From Nitrospira tepida (GTDB lineage Bacteria > Nitrospirota > Nitrospiria > Nitrospirales > Nitrospiraceae): a stretch of 64,000 bases of DNA. The notes beneath the pieces were generated by a model. It was not told the DNA's origin. It saw only the letters and a list, made by a program, of their open reading frames with translations, and searched no databases. Where the stretch lies: NCBI RefSeq assembly GCF_947241125.1, contig NZ_OX365700.1:1892001-1956000 (forward strand), written 5' to 3'. Below are positions 35,124 through 44,497 of this stretch, one piece after another (positions within the stretch are counted from its first letter, which is position 1; each line of letters begins with the position of its first letter). The translations under genes and the position numbers were made by a program.

Positions 35124-35979
35124 GGGAATTCTCCTTGCTGATCGTCATGGATAGTGGATGGCGGCGGACATGCCGGCGGATGCGATCCCATAGGGTTGGC
35201 GTTGTTGCCGCCTGGATGGCCAGAACAATGACGGTGATGTTGTCGCGTCCTCCAGCGGTTTTGGCGAGCGACAGGAGGCGTTCGGCGATCGGCTGCGGGG
35301 TTTTCCGATCGATCATGGTTTCCAAGATGGCGTCCGGCATGACCTCACGGGTCAGACCGTCCGAGCAGAGCAGCAGCACGTCGCCCGGCATCAACGGGAT
35401 CTCGGACAATTCCACCTCGACGGAGTTGGCGATCCCCACCGCGCGGGTCAGAACGGATGTCCGGCGGGAGCCCTCGATCGTGCCGCTGCCAGACGAGTCC
35501 AAGCGAGTCCGTTCGATCTCCGCCGAATGGTCCCTGGTCAGGCAGTCGAGGCGCCGGTCGCGCACCAGGTACAACCGGCTGTCGCCCACGTGGGCGATGG
35601 AGGCAACCTGATCGTGAATCACAACGGCAACGACCGTCGTGCCCATGCCCGCGCAGGCCAGCCGTTGCCGCGCTTCACAATGAATCACGCGGTTGGCATA
35701 ACGGATCGCCCCGCCCAACCGGTTCGTGACCGGGGAAACGGACTCGTCGGATGGAGCATCAGCGGCCGACCCTGGCCCGTCTGGAGCGTCGCGAAGGTAG
35801 GAGCAGATGCTGTCCGCGGCGAGGCGGCTCGCGATGTCGCCGGCCGCGTGGCCACCCAGGCCGTCGCAGACCAGGTAACACCCAAGCGACGTCTCGATCG
35901 CATAGGCGTCTTCGTTTCGCTCCAGAATGAGTCCGGGGTCCGTCAGGGCTGCGACGGAGATTGAAAAGGGAGGAGTCAT
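35116..35979 (-). CDS. PP2C-type serine/threonine protein phosphatase
   Basis: The 287-residue protein has the PPM motifs: DPGLILERNEDAYAIE (motif 1, D/E metal ligands), LVCDGLGGHAAGDIAS (motif 2), MGTTVVAVVI, VGDSRLYLV, LLCSDGLTREV and a final GGRDNITVIVLA. It would remove phosphates added by the kinase encoded 4 nt upstream. It is soluble and the length is usual for a bacterial PP2C without extra domains; a hydrophilic insert with Pro/Ser (~residues 72-90) sits after motif 2. Confidence 0.9.
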   Translation of the reverse strand: MTPPFSISVAALTDPGLILERNEDAYAIETSLGCYLVCDGLGGHAAGDIASRLAADSICSYLRDAPDGPGSAADAPSDESVSPVTNRLGGAIRYANRVIHCEARQRLACAGMGTTVVAVVIHDQVASIAHVGDSRLYLVRDRRLDCLTRDHSAEIERTRLDSSGSGTIEGSRRTSVLTRAVGIANSVEVELSEIPLMPGDVLLLCSDGLTREVMPDAILETMIDRKTPQPIAERLLSLAKTAGGRDNITVIVLAIQAATTPTLWDRIRRHVRRHPLSMTISKENSHA

Positions 35980-35983
35980 GGTG

Positions 35984-37429
35984 TCAGGCTGCCATGGCGC
36001 GCAGGCAGTCGCGCAATGATCGGCTCAGGTCGCCGGCCTTCGCGAAGCGATGGGCCGGGTCTTTCTGGAGCGCGCAATCCACGATACGGTACAGTTCGGA
36101 CGGCAGCGAGGGCCGGTCGTCGGCCAGACGCCGGTGCGGTTCGCGCGCAATCCGATAGAGCAACGTCGTCACGTCGTCGGCTTCGAAGGGCCTGCGTCCC
36201 GCCAGCAACTCGAACAGCACCACTCCCAACGAGAAAATGTCGGCGCGGCCGTCGGCTTTTCGGCCGGCCACCTGTTCCGGGGATATGTAGGAGGGGGTGC
36301 CCAGGACGGCCATGGAACGGGTCTTGATCGAATTCGTCACCGTGGCGATCCCGAAATCCATGACCTTCACACGGCTGTCGGAAGTCAGCATGATATTGGC
36401 GGGCTTGATGTCGCGGTGCACCACGCCTTGACGGTGGGCATAGTCGAGCGCGTCGGCCACGGTGGCCACGGTGTCCAGCACGGCGGCGAGCGGCAACTGG
36501 TTTTGAGCACGGCCGTAGGGCCGCAAGGTTGTCCCTTCCAGATATTCCATCGCGATGAACCCCAGACCGTCCTGCTCGCCGGCGTCGTAAATCGTCACGA
36601 TATTCGGATGGGACAGCCGGCCGGTGGATTCGGCTTCGCGAAAAAACCGGGCCTTCACGGCATCGGCCTCCTCCGCATCTTCCGCCCCATCCAGCCGCAC
36701 GGTCTTGATGGCCACGAATCTCTGAATGGTGGGGTCCTTGCCAAGGTAGACCGTCCCCATCGATCCTCGGCCGATTTCCTTCAGCACCCGGTAGCGCCCC
36801 AGCGACAATCCGATGAGACCGGCGCCGGAGCGGGACAGGGGTGGAGCCGGTGCAGGGGACCGGCGGGCATGGGACAAGATCTGCGTCCTCTCTTCGCCTG
36901 CCTGTTCCGTGACCGAGGGTGCTTCCTCTTCCTGTTGGTCCGCATTCGGCATGCTGGTGCCTTGGAAGCGATCTCCAAGGAGGTGGTGGAGGGAATCGAG
37001 GCGGCTGAGCCAGGCCAGGGTGAACCACAGCCCACTACCGACCAGGACCCCGCTAAACACGAACAGGAGAGGGACATGGGCCTGTGCGCCGGCAGCCGTT
37101 CCGATCGCACGACGGATGGACGGTGCGGCCAGCAGGAATCCTCCCAGCAAGACGGCGGGCGGCACGATCGTCCGCGCCCATGTCCCTCCTCGTCCATCGT
37201 CCGGACGAGTGCCGACGATGTGGCGGGCAAGCAGGAAGGTCCAGAAGACAACTAGGGTGTTGCCGAGCAGCAGGCTTGAGGCTCCGGCCGTAAAGTCGGA
37301 CTGGCCGATCCGCAGGTCATGCAGCAGCGGGTGGCGGCTGAGAACGGAGCCGCCGATCAGTGACACCGCGCCGGCTATCGCGCAGAAGCCGACCCAGCCC
37401 CAGGACACTGTGCCGTGAGTCGTTGACAT
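35984..37429 (-). CDS. Membrane-bound Hanks-type serine/threonine protein kinase
   Basis: The 481-residue protein has about four N-terminal hydrophobic segments (~residues 8-145), a hydrophilic linker, and a kinase domain (~212-478): LGRYRVLKEIGRGSMGTVYLG (G loop), FVAIKTV (catalytic K), HRDIKPANIML, KVMDFGIAT and GTPSYISPEQVAG. All catalytic residues are present. Most bacterial PknB-type kinases place the kinase at the N-terminus with one C-terminal membrane helix; here the order is reversed. First gene of the kinase-PP2C-FHA operon. Confidence 0.92.
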   Translation of the reverse strand: MSTTHGTVSWGWVGFCAIAGAVSLIGGSVLSRHPLLHDLRIGQSDFTAGASSLLLGNTLVVFWTFLLARHIVGTRPDDGRGGTWARTIVPPAVLLGGFLLAAPSIRRAIGTAAGAQAHVPLLFVFSGVLVGSGLWFTLAWLSRLDSLHHLLGDRFQGTSMPNADQQEEEAPSVTEQAGEERTQILSHARRSPAPAPPLSRSGAGLIGLSLGRYRVLKEIGRGSMGTVYLGKDPTIQRFVAIKTVRLDGAEDAEEADAVKARFFREAESTGRLSHPNIVTIYDAGEQDGLGFIAMEYLEGTTLRPYGRAQNQLPLAAVLDTVATVADALDYAHRQGVVHRDIKPANIMLTSDSRVKVMDFGIATVTNSIKTRSMAVLGTPSYISPEQVAGRKADGRADIFSLGVVLFELLAGRRPFEADDVTTLLYRIAREPHRRLADDRPSLPSELYRIVDCALQKDPAHRFAKAGDLSRSLRDCLRAMAA

Positions 37430-37594
37430 AGGGAACAGTCCCAGTCTAACGGAGGGAGGAGCAGAGTCAACGATTCGGGCGGTTTTCGACGAGACACTGT
37501 CAGAACGTGGAAAGGATGAATTGCTGGCGCCTGCCCGAGGAGTTGCTAAGATTCAAGCACATGTTCTACAGGACCCTGTAAGGAGGAAACACCG

Positions 37595-38182
37595 ATGAAA
37601 CTGTTTGGTCCGCATCGCTCGATTGTCTCGGGAATGGTCCTGGCCGCTTTGCTGGCGACGACCAGCGCCTGTTACGGCCCCTTCAACCTGACGCGCAGCG
37701 TCTATAAATGGAACGGCAACGTCAAGGGGAGCGGGGAGGTCAACGAGAAATGGATGAAGGAGATCATCTTCCTCGCGCTGGTCATCATTCCGGTCTACCA
37801 ACTCTCCACCTTGGCTGACGCGTTCATTTTCAATTCCGTCGAATTCTGGACCGGCCAGAATCCGGTGAAAGTCAGCCAGTCGTCACCGTCCAACGGCACG
37901 AAGACGGTCCGGGTCGGCGATCTGCGAACGGAAGTGGTGTTGGTCTCGGACGGGCCGTCGAAACGGGTCGAATACCGGCGGGATGGGCTGGTCGTCAAAA
38001 CCGGCAGGGTGATCGAGGAGGGCGGACGTCTGAAGCTGGTCGATCAAAACGGACAGGAACTCTTTTCCGCCGAGGTCTCGCGCGAGGGACAGGTGATGAT
38101 CCTGGACGGTGATTGCCGGCCAGTCGAAACGCTCTCTCCGGAACAGGTGAAGGTGCTTGGCCAACAGGCAGAGAAATTGTAA
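37595..38182 (+). CDS. DUF3332-type lipoprotein
   Basis: The 195-residue protein has a signal peptide with a lipobox-like LLATTSACYGPF (cysteine ~27). It continues GPFNLTRSVYKWNGNV and a hydrophobic stretch IIFLALVIIPVYQLSTLADAF, the arrangement of DUF3332 proteins. After FWTGQNPV there is a beta-rich C-terminal part. The function of the family is unknown. GGAGG just before the ATG supports the start. Confidence 0.8.
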   Translation: MKLFGPHRSIVSGMVLAALLATTSACYGPFNLTRSVYKWNGNVKGSGEVNEKWMKEIIFLALVIIPVYQLSTLADAFIFNSVEFWTGQNPVKVSQSSPSNGTKTVRVGDLRTEVVLVSDGPSKRVEYRRDGLVVKTGRVIEEGGRLKLVDQNGQELFSAEVSREGQVMILDGDCRPVETLSPEQVKVLGQQAEKL

Positions 38183-38205
38183 GAAGGAGGAATCCCGTCA
38201 GGGGC

Positions 38206-38634
38206 TCAGCGTCCGCGAAAGCTACCGCCAGGCCCGCCAGGATTCACGCCCGGCGCAAAGGGAACCGACGGGGTTGATGATCCTGGTCCCGGCATCAGAG
38301 GGGCATGGGGTTGAAAGGGGAGTACGGGAGCGGGCGTGAGGTTCGAAGGAGGAAGCGGCATCCCGAATGGCGTTTTGGCCCCCTGGGCTGGTTGACCCGG
38401 GGGTAGAGTGAGCGTCGATGGAGAATCGCCACGCTCCTGAACCGGCCCAAACGTACCGTGCGGATCCGAGTAGAGCCCCGTCCCGCTTCCCAGATCCGTG
38501 ATCGTTCCGCTGGTTCCGTCCTGGCCTCGAAACACCGTGACATCAGCCGCTGCATCGGGCCAGGGCGCGAGGCTCAGCGCCATCGTGACGGCAATCACGA
38601 TGATGTATGATCGTCCTGCCAGAGCCGGCCTCAT
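38206..38634 (-). CDS. Exported proline/glycine-rich protein of unknown function
   Basis: The 142-residue protein has a signal peptide (YIIVIAVTMALSLAPWPDAA, cleavage after AAA). The mature part starts DVTVFRGQDGTSGTITDLGSG, which suggests a beta-turn-rich DUF4124-like start, and then becomes Pro/Gly-rich to the end (PGVNPGGPGGSFRGR). No catalytic motif is visible. It is convergent with the DUF3332 gene. Confidence 0.6.
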   Translation of the reverse strand: MRPALAGRSYIIVIAVTMALSLAPWPDAAADVTVFRGQDGTSGTITDLGSGTGLYSDPHGTFGPVQERGDSPSTLTLPPGQPAQGAKTPFGMPLPPSNLTPAPVLPFQPHAPLMPGPGSSTPSVPFAPGVNPGGPGGSFRGR

Positions 38635-38671
38635 GGTCGATGCCGCTCCTTACAGACAGGGTTCCCGACGG

Positions 38672-39535
38672 TCAGCCCGCCACCTCGGCCGCGCGCCTCA
38701 GCGGCTCCAACAGCTTCTCCGGCACCTTGAGATCCCCTCGGCCCGTGCCGACATCGATGTCCGGTTTCGTGAGCCCGTGAAAATCGCTCCCGCCGGTCAC
38801 CAATAGATCCAGGCGTTGCGCGAGTTGCAGATATTCGGCGGTCTGCTTGGGCTTATGCGTGCTGTAGTGGGCTTCGATCCCGCCAAGGCCCGCTTCCTTC
38901 AGCTCCTCGCATAAAGAGACCAGCGCCGCGCCGGTCGCGGGCACCCAGGTGGGATGGGCCAGGACCGGGACCCCTTGGGCTTCGCGAATCCATTGGATCG
39001 CCGTTGTGGGGTCAGGCAGATCGCGGGGCACGAACGCCGGTCCGCCGTTCGCGAGGTAGCGGTCGAAGGCTTCCTTGGCCGAGGAGACATAGCCCTTCGC
39101 CATCAACACCCGCGCAATGTGCGGGCGCCCGACCGATTCCGTCCCGGCGAGTTGCTGCACCTCGTCATAGGTAATGGCCAGCCCGAGTTCCTGCAATTTC
39201 CGGATGATCTGAGGATTCCGTTGGTGGCGGCCCGCGCGCAGGCGGATCAGCCGCTCGTTCAACAGCGGGTCCCGCCAGTCGAGGAAGTACCCCAGAATGT
39301 GCAGTTCCGTGTCGAGATAGCGGGAGCTGATTTCGATGCCGGGGATGACTTCGATGCCGTAGTCGGCTCCCGCCTTCATCGCCTCGGGCAGGCCGGACGT
39401 AATGTCATGGTCGGTGATCGCGAGCGCGGTGACATTGGCCTCGTGGGCCAGGGCCAGCACGGCGGCCGGCGGCAGGCTGCCGTCCGAATGGGTCGTGTGC
39501 AGATGGAGATCGATGCGGCGGGCCCGGTCGCTCAT
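38672..39535 (-). CDS. PHP-domain phosphoesterase
   Basis: The 287-residue protein carries all PHP motifs: DLHLHTTHSDGSLPP (motif I), ALAITDHD (motif II), VLAHPTWVP (motif III) and TGGSDFHG (motif IV), giving the nine metal ligands of a trinuclear site. It resembles RNase AM/YciV-type nucleoside 3',5'-bisphosphate phosphatases, but the substrate is not decided by sequence. The ATG at 39535 is taken as the start because the fold begins at RIDLHLH; the frame continues to 39622. It is downstream of the FolB-methyltransferase gene by 13 nt. Confidence 0.88.
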   Translation of the reverse strand: MSDRARRIDLHLHTTHSDGSLPPAAVLALAHEANVTALAITDHDITSGLPEAMKAGADYGIEVIPGIEISSRYLDTELHILGYFLDWRDPLLNERLIRLRAGRHQRNPQIIRKLQELGLAITYDEVQQLAGTESVGRPHIARVLMAKGYVSSAKEAFDRYLANGGPAFVPRDLPDPTTAIQWIREAQGVPVLAHPTWVPATGAALVSLCEELKEAGLGGIEAHYSTHKPKQTAEYLQLAQRLDLLVTGGSDFHGLTKPDIDVGTGRGDLKVPEKLLEPLRRAAEVAG

Positions 39536-39548
39536 GCGGATCGCTTCG

Positions 39549-40487
39549 TCAGACCTTTTGTGCGAGAAGCTGCGCCGTCCAGAGGGGGGCGGCGCCGTCG
39601 CTGCCCGCGTGCTCGCCTTCATCGTAACACAGGATATGCAGGGGGTGGATGAGGCGGATCAACTCGTTCGGTTCGAGACAAAATTCCCGGCGCCGCGGAT
39701 GCTGGTGCTTGAGATGGTTCGCGACCGTGAACGTCTCGTAGACGAGCATCCCGCCCGGTTTGAGCGCCTGAATCAGGCGCGGAAACAGCGGGCGATACAG
39801 ATAGAAGAACACCAACACGACATCATATTGCTCGGTCCCCAGGTCCGGAATATGGACCGGGTCGGTTTCCAGATCGATAGTCTTGGTTGACAGCGTCGCC
39901 AGATGCCGCTCCTGCGCCATCGTATTGAGCGCGATCAGCGCCTGCTCGTCCCGATCGATACAGTCGACCTGGAATCCGTTGGCCGCCAGGTACATGGCAT
40001 TCCGCCCCGCGCCGCTCGCCACATCGAGCGCGCGGCCGCGCGGAAGGCGGTGGAGTTGTTCGATCAGGAACCGTGCCGGAAGCGGATCTTGTCGCTGATT
40101 CATATGGGCCTGCCTCGTTCGTTTGAGCTGAACACCGACCGAACCCTGCACGGACTTGACCGGCGGATGGACCTTGCGCACCCACAGGTACGCCGCCTCG
40201 ACCGGAAACTCCGCAAACAGGGTCGCGAGCATGCGCTCGGCCATGGTCTCAAGGAGGTGGCACGGAGCGCCGGTGCCGACCTGGACCAGCCGCTCCGCCA
40301 CCTGGGCATAGTCGATCGTGCGGCGCAGGTCGTCGGTAATTGCGGCCTCGCCGGCCTTGTCGGGTCGGCCCTCCAATTCCACATCCACCGCGATGGGTTG
40401 CGGAATGCGGCGCTCCTGGTCGGTGACGCCGCAAGAAGCTTGGAACTCCAGCCGTTCGATGACAATCCGTGCCGGCATGGGGGCCAT
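39549..40487 (-). CDS. folB: FolB (dihydroneopterin aldolase) fused to a TehB-like methyltransferase
   Basis: A 312-residue single frame joins two domains. Residues ~4-122 are FolB-like: IERLEFQASCGVTDQERRIP, then QPIAVDVELE, IDYAQVAERLVQ, LLETMAERM and VRKVHPPVKSVQG. Residues ~130-312 are a class I methyltransferase: ALDVASGAGRNAMYLAANGF (SAM loop), VDCIDRDEQAL, YDVVLVFFYLYRPLFPRL and LKPGGMLVYETF. FolB makes 6-hydroxymethyl-dihydropterin for folate; the methyltransferase substrate is unknown. No frameshift is seen at the join. The start may be ATG 40478. The PHP gene follows. Confidence 0.85.
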   Translation of the reverse strand: MAPMPARIVIERLEFQASCGVTDQERRIPQPIAVDVELEGRPDKAGEAAITDDLRRTIDYAQVAERLVQVGTGAPCHLLETMAERMLATLFAEFPVEAAYLWVRKVHPPVKSVQGSVGVQLKRTRQAHMNQRQDPLPARFLIEQLHRLPRGRALDVASGAGRNAMYLAANGFQVDCIDRDEQALIALNTMAQERHLATLSTKTIDLETDPVHIPDLGTEQYDVVLVFFYLYRPLFPRLIQALKPGGMLVYETFTVANHLKHQHPRRREFCLEPNELIRLIHPLHILCYDEGEHAGSDGAAPLWTAQLLAQKV

Positions 40488-40576
40488 TCTTAAAGATTGC
40501 CGCCGGCCAAGTCAAATGAGGATCACGAGATGGATACGAAGACAGTTCGATGGCGGTCGGGATGATCCTGAAGGTC

Positions 40577-41491
40577 TTACGCAACTTGAGGAACAGGCTG
40601 GAGGACCGGTTGGGATGCCAGAAGGGGCAGCAGGTTCTCGGTGATCCGTTCGAGCGCCCTGGCGGCGGGGGACTGTGGAAAGGCTTCCGCGACCGGGAGA
40701 TAGCCGCGGACGGCCCGCTCCATGGCCTGGTCTTCGGGAATCTCTCCAATCAAGGTCAAGTCCCCGCCGACGTAGTCGCGAAGGAGCTTGCGCAGATGCA
40801 GGATGTTGACGTGGGTGTGGCGAACGGTGCGGTTGATGATCAAGCCGGGCCGAAAGGTGGACAAGGCCGCTTCCGCGGCGACCCGCCCGGCTTCGTCGGT
40901 CTGGCCGGCCGCGTCCAGCACCTCCTGCACGCTGTTGAAGTCCCGCTCGGACAACGCCTCCGCCATCGGATCGCGGGCCAGAAAGTGAGACAGCACCCGG
41001 CGGATCGCGGCGAGCTTGATGAACCGGTAGAGGTCCAACACCGAGGTGGGGTCCGGCGTGGCCACCGCCAGATGGAGGTCGGCCATCAGGAAGAAGTCGA
41101 GGGCGTGAAAGCCGGTTCCCGCTCCGATGTCGATCACGACCACGTCGGCCTGAAGATCCTGAAAGTGGCGGATCAATCGCTTCTTGCGCGCATAGGGCAT
41201 GTTCGCCGTGGCCAGCGTGTCGCCGGTTCCGGCGATCAGTTTCAGGGCCGGATGGATCGTCACCGGTTGGGCCACCTCGTCCAATCGTGCGACGTGCTTG
41301 TTCAGAAAATCCGTCAGTGTCGCGGCAGGGTGAAAGAGCCCGAACAAGACATGCGCATCGGCGCCCCCCACGTCCAGGTCGGCCAACACCACCTGCTTCC
41401 CCTTCTTGGCCAGCAACAGGGAGAGATTGGCGGCAATGACGCTCTTTCCAACCCCGCCTTTACCCGAGGCAACGGAGATCATGATCGGCAT
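40577..41491 (-). CDS. MinD/ParA-family P-loop ATPase
   Basis: The 304-residue protein starts MPIMISVASGKGGVGKSVIA, the deviant Walker A of MinD/FleN-type ATPases. VVLADLDVGGADAHVLFG (switch I) and DVVVIDIGAGTGFHALDFFL (Walker B) follow. It resembles FleN/YlxH proteins; no flagellar or cell-division gene is nearby, so its partner is unknown. The ATG at 41491 is chosen; the frame continues to 41713 but the extra residues are not P-loop-like. It is divergent from the histidine kinase gene. Confidence 0.82.
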   Translation of the reverse strand: MPIMISVASGKGGVGKSVIAANLSLLLAKKGKQVVLADLDVGGADAHVLFGLFHPAATLTDFLNKHVARLDEVAQPVTIHPALKLIAGTGDTLATANMPYARKKRLIRHFQDLQADVVVIDIGAGTGFHALDFFLMADLHLAVATPDPTSVLDLYRFIKLAAIRRVLSHFLARDPMAEALSERDFNSVQEVLDAAGQTDEAGRVAAEAALSTFRPGLIINRTVRHTHVNILHLRKLLRDYVGGDLTLIGEIPEDQAMERAVRGYLPVAEAFPQSPAARALERITENLLPLLASQPVLQPVPQVA

Positions 41492-41715
41492 GGGGTGCGC
41501 TTTGGTCCTATGCTGGTCGAGAACGGCTCTGCGGCGCGGCGCGAAGCCCGAAATCGGAGGCTCGCCGCCTCTGGGGCGATGCGTGTTCAATCTTACCTGC
41601 GGAAGTCCCATTCCCCAAATGAATTGCCAGATTGAGAAATGGCCGCGCACGACCGCCGATCCATCTACTTGCATAGCCTCAGGTCCCACCCTACGATGGG
41701 ATATCGGAGCCACCT

Positions 41716-43686
41716 ATGATAGATCGGGGTTTCGCTACGGATCACGTGGAGCGCCGTAGCGGACGGGGCGTGACCGACGACCTTCAGCACACCTCGCTCC
41801 TGCGCCGCTGGGCCGAGGCCTTTTGGCATGAGTGGGAACAGACTGCGCAGGCCGGCCGCGCGCTTGAAGGTTTGCTGATCGCGTTGGTGCTGGCGATCTT
41901 TGCGCTGGATGTGGAATTGCCGAGAGGGGCGGCCCCGGAATTCCTCTACAGCGGTGCCATCTATTTCTCCCTCTGGTCCCGCAGGCGTGGATTTCCGGTC
42001 CTCATGACCTGCGGCTGCACGATCTTCACCGTCTTGGGGGCGGGCCTGTCCGCCCCTGGCACGCTGCTGTGGGTTGATCTGGCCAACCGGTTTTTTGCCA
42101 CGGTCGTGATGTGGATCACGTTGGAACTCGGGGTGACCAGGCGCGAAGCCCATCAGGCGCTGCAACAGTCTCATGCCGAGTTGGAATCCATGGTCCGGCA
42201 GCGCACGGCCGAACTGTCCCATGCCATCGAGGCGCTCCAGGCCGAATTGGCACAGCGGACTGAAGCGGAGCGGTTGTTGGCCGAGAGCCGGGAAGAATAC
42301 CGTATGCTCTTTGAACATGCGCCCTATCCGATGTGGGTTGTGGACCTGGAGACCCTTCAGTTCCTGGACGTGAATGAGACCGCCGTCCGCCACTACGGGT
42401 ACTCGCGGGAGGAGTTCCTGGCCATGACGATCAAGGATATCCGCCCTCCCGAGGATATTCCCCGATTGTTGCAGGCCTTACAGACTGTGAAGGATACTCC
42501 CCGCGCGGAAGGCGTTTGGCGCCACCGCAAGAAGGATGGGTCGTTGATTGACGTCGAGCTGGGTCTCTATTCGCTCGACTATGCGGGGCGGCGAGCCAGG
42601 TTGACCGTGGTCAACGATGTCACGGAATCGAAGCGCCTGCTGGATCGCCTCACGGAAAGCGAGGAACGGTTCCGGAAGGTGTTCGACGAGGCCCCGATCG
42701 GGATGGGTATTGTGGGAACGGACGGACGCTTTCTGAGAGTCAATGGGGCCTTGTGCAGCATGGTCGGATACGCCGAATCCGAGCTGACGGTGAAAACCTT
42801 CAGCGAGATCACCCATCCGGACGATCTGGAGCATGACCTGCGGCTCGCGCAGGAGGTTTTTGAAGGGATACGGCGGTCGTATCAGATTGAAAAACGGTAT
42901 CTCACCAAGAGCGGCGGCGTGGTCTGGGGCCATCTGACTGTCGCCGTGCTGCGCGAGGGGAACGGGAAACCCGGGTACGCGTTGGGCATGATCAAGAATA
43001 TCTCAGAGCGCAAACGAGCCGAGGCGATCAGGACCCGGCTGCTCAACAAGATCATGGTCGTCCAGGAGGAGGAACGCCGGCACGTTGCCCGGGAGCTGCA
43101 TGACGGGATCGGCCAGATTCTGACGGGTCTGGCGGTGGGACTGCGCTCGCTCGAAGACGGGACCCGGCCGGAGCTGCTGGTGCCTCAGGCCCGCAGACTC
43201 CGGCAGGTGGCCACAGACGCCGTGGAGGAAGTACGCCGCATCGCCAGGGGGCTCAGGCCCAGCGTGCTCGACGATCTGGGCTTGGAAGAGGCTTTGCGGC
43301 AATATGTCTGGGACTATATCCGGTCTTACGGGATCGAAGCCGACGTCCAGTTCATGGGAGAGAAGCACAGCCGGTTGCCGAACGTGGTGGAGACGGCGTT
43401 GTACCGGATTATTCAGGAAGCGATGACCAACGCCGCCAAGCATGCAGCCGCCAGACATGTCAGCGTCGTGCTGCATCGGGGCGATTCGGTCGTGACTACG
43501 ATCATCGAGGATGACGGATGTGGGTTTGAGGGGGAAGGAACTGTTTCCGGCGGTCCTTCCGGGCTCGGCATTCCGGGCATGCGTGAACGGGCGAGCCTGC
43601 TGAATGGAACGGTGGAGATCGAATCGTCTCCCGGGAAAGGGACCACTATCTATGTGTGGATACCGGTAAAGGAGGGCGCTCCATGA
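41716..43686 (+). CDS. PAS-domain sensor histidine kinase (NarL/DegS type)
   Basis: The 656-residue protein has an N-terminal membrane region (~residues 45-135, three or four helices), a coiled coil (~138-190), two PAS domains (~195-305 and ~315-435, each ending in a PAC-like part), a HisKA_3 domain with RHVARELHDGIGQILTGLAV (phospho-acceptor H) and a HATPase domain (ALYRIIQEAMTNAAKHA; DDGCGFEG; GLGIPGMRERASLLNG). It signals to the response regulator whose ATG overlaps its stop. The sensed signal is unknown; no cofactor is evident in the PAS domains. Confidence 0.92.
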   Translation: MIDRGFATDHVERRSGRGVTDDLQHTSLLRRWAEAFWHEWEQTAQAGRALEGLLIALVLAIFALDVELPRGAAPEFLYSGAIYFSLWSRRRGFPVLMTCGCTIFTVLGAGLSAPGTLLWVDLANRFFATVVMWITLELGVTRREAHQALQQSHAELESMVRQRTAELSHAIEALQAELAQRTEAERLLAESREEYRMLFEHAPYPMWVVDLETLQFLDVNETAVRHYGYSREEFLAMTIKDIRPPEDIPRLLQALQTVKDTPRAEGVWRHRKKDGSLIDVELGLYSLDYAGRRARLTVVNDVTESKRLLDRLTESEERFRKVFDEAPIGMGIVGTDGRFLRVNGALCSMVGYAESELTVKTFSEITHPDDLEHDLRLAQEVFEGIRRSYQIEKRYLTKSGGVVWGHLTVAVLREGNGKPGYALGMIKNISERKRAEAIRTRLLNKIMVVQEEERRHVARELHDGIGQILTGLAVGLRSLEDGTRPELLVPQARRLRQVATDAVEEVRRIARGLRPSVLDDLGLEEALRQYVWDYIRSYGIEADVQFMGEKHSRLPNVVETALYRIIQEAMTNAAKHAAARHVSVVLHRGDSVVTTIIEDDGCGFEGEGTVSGGPSGLGIPGMRERASLLNGTVEIESSPGKGTTIYVWIPVKEGAP

Positions 43687-44366
43687 CCATTCGGGTATTG
43701 CTGGCGGATGACCATGCCGTGTTGCGGGCCGGCCTCGCGATGCTGTTGAACGCCCAGTCGGATATGGAAGTCGCGGGGGAAGCCGGGAACGGCGCCGAGG
43801 CCGTCCGCAGCGTTCAAACAACGGCCCCCGATCTTGTGGTGATGGACCTGTCGATGGGGGAACATTCGGGACTCGAGGCGATTTCCAAGGTCCGCAGTTC
43901 CAGCGTGGGAACTAAAGTGCTCGTGCTGAGCATGCACACCGACGCCTCGTACGTCCGCATGGCGCTGGCGGCCGGTGCCTCCGGGTATGTGGCGAAAAGC
44001 GTGGCTGATACGGAACTGTTGACCGCGATTCGGGCAGTTGCGCAGGGGCGGACCTTTGTCGATCTGGCTTTTGAAGCCCAAGCCGTGCGAAGTGAGGTGA
44101 TGGAGGAGTATCGCCAGGAGTCGGAGTCCCGGCCGGCCGATCCCATACGCCGGCTCAGCGGACGGGAGCGCGAGGTATTAAGCCGCGTGGCACAGGGGTT
44201 TACCAATAGCCAGATCGCCGAATCGTTGGGGATCAGCGTCAAATCGATCGAGACCTATCGGGCGCGAGTGCTGGAGAAGCTGGGCCTACGGACCCGCGCC
44301 GAACTGGTCCGATTTGCACTGGGGTCGGGTCTGCTGACATCGGAACGAGGCGTTCATGGCGCGTAA
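43683..44366 (+). CDS. NarL/LuxR-family response regulator
   Basis: The 227-residue protein has a receiver domain (~residues 1-118: IRVLLADDHAVLRAGLAMLL; PDLVVMDLSM with the phospho-acceptor D; VLVLSMHTD; GYVAKS) and a LuxR-type HTH (~155-215: LSGREREVLSRVAQGFTNSQ, IAESLGISVKSIETYRARV). The ATG at 43683 overlaps the histidine kinase stop (ATGA), so the pair is translationally coupled. Its target genes are unknown. Confidence 0.93.
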   Translation: MTIRVLLADDHAVLRAGLAMLLNAQSDMEVAGEAGNGAEAVRSVQTTAPDLVVMDLSMGEHSGLEAISKVRSSSVGTKVLVLSMHTDASYVRMALAAGASGYVAKSVADTELLTAIRAVAQGRTFVDLAFEAQAVRSEVMEEYRQESESRPADPIRRLSGREREVLSRVAQGFTNSQIAESLGISVKSIETYRARVLEKLGLRTRAELVRFALGSGLLTSERGVHGA

Positions 44367-44497
44367 CAGGATGGTGAAAGGCCTGCCGGCCCCATTCCGG
44401 CCGGGCTGGTGGTCGAGGCGTCGAAAGACACCGATACCGTCGCCCGGTGACCTTTCTCAGCCGTCTACGTGAGCCAGGTCCCATCTGCCTAAGTCAT

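Noticed and set aside
36050-37255. Plus-strand open frame of 401 codons opposite the protein kinase
   Set aside because: Composition rich in His, Gly and Arg and no conserved motif; the minus-strand kinase is certain.
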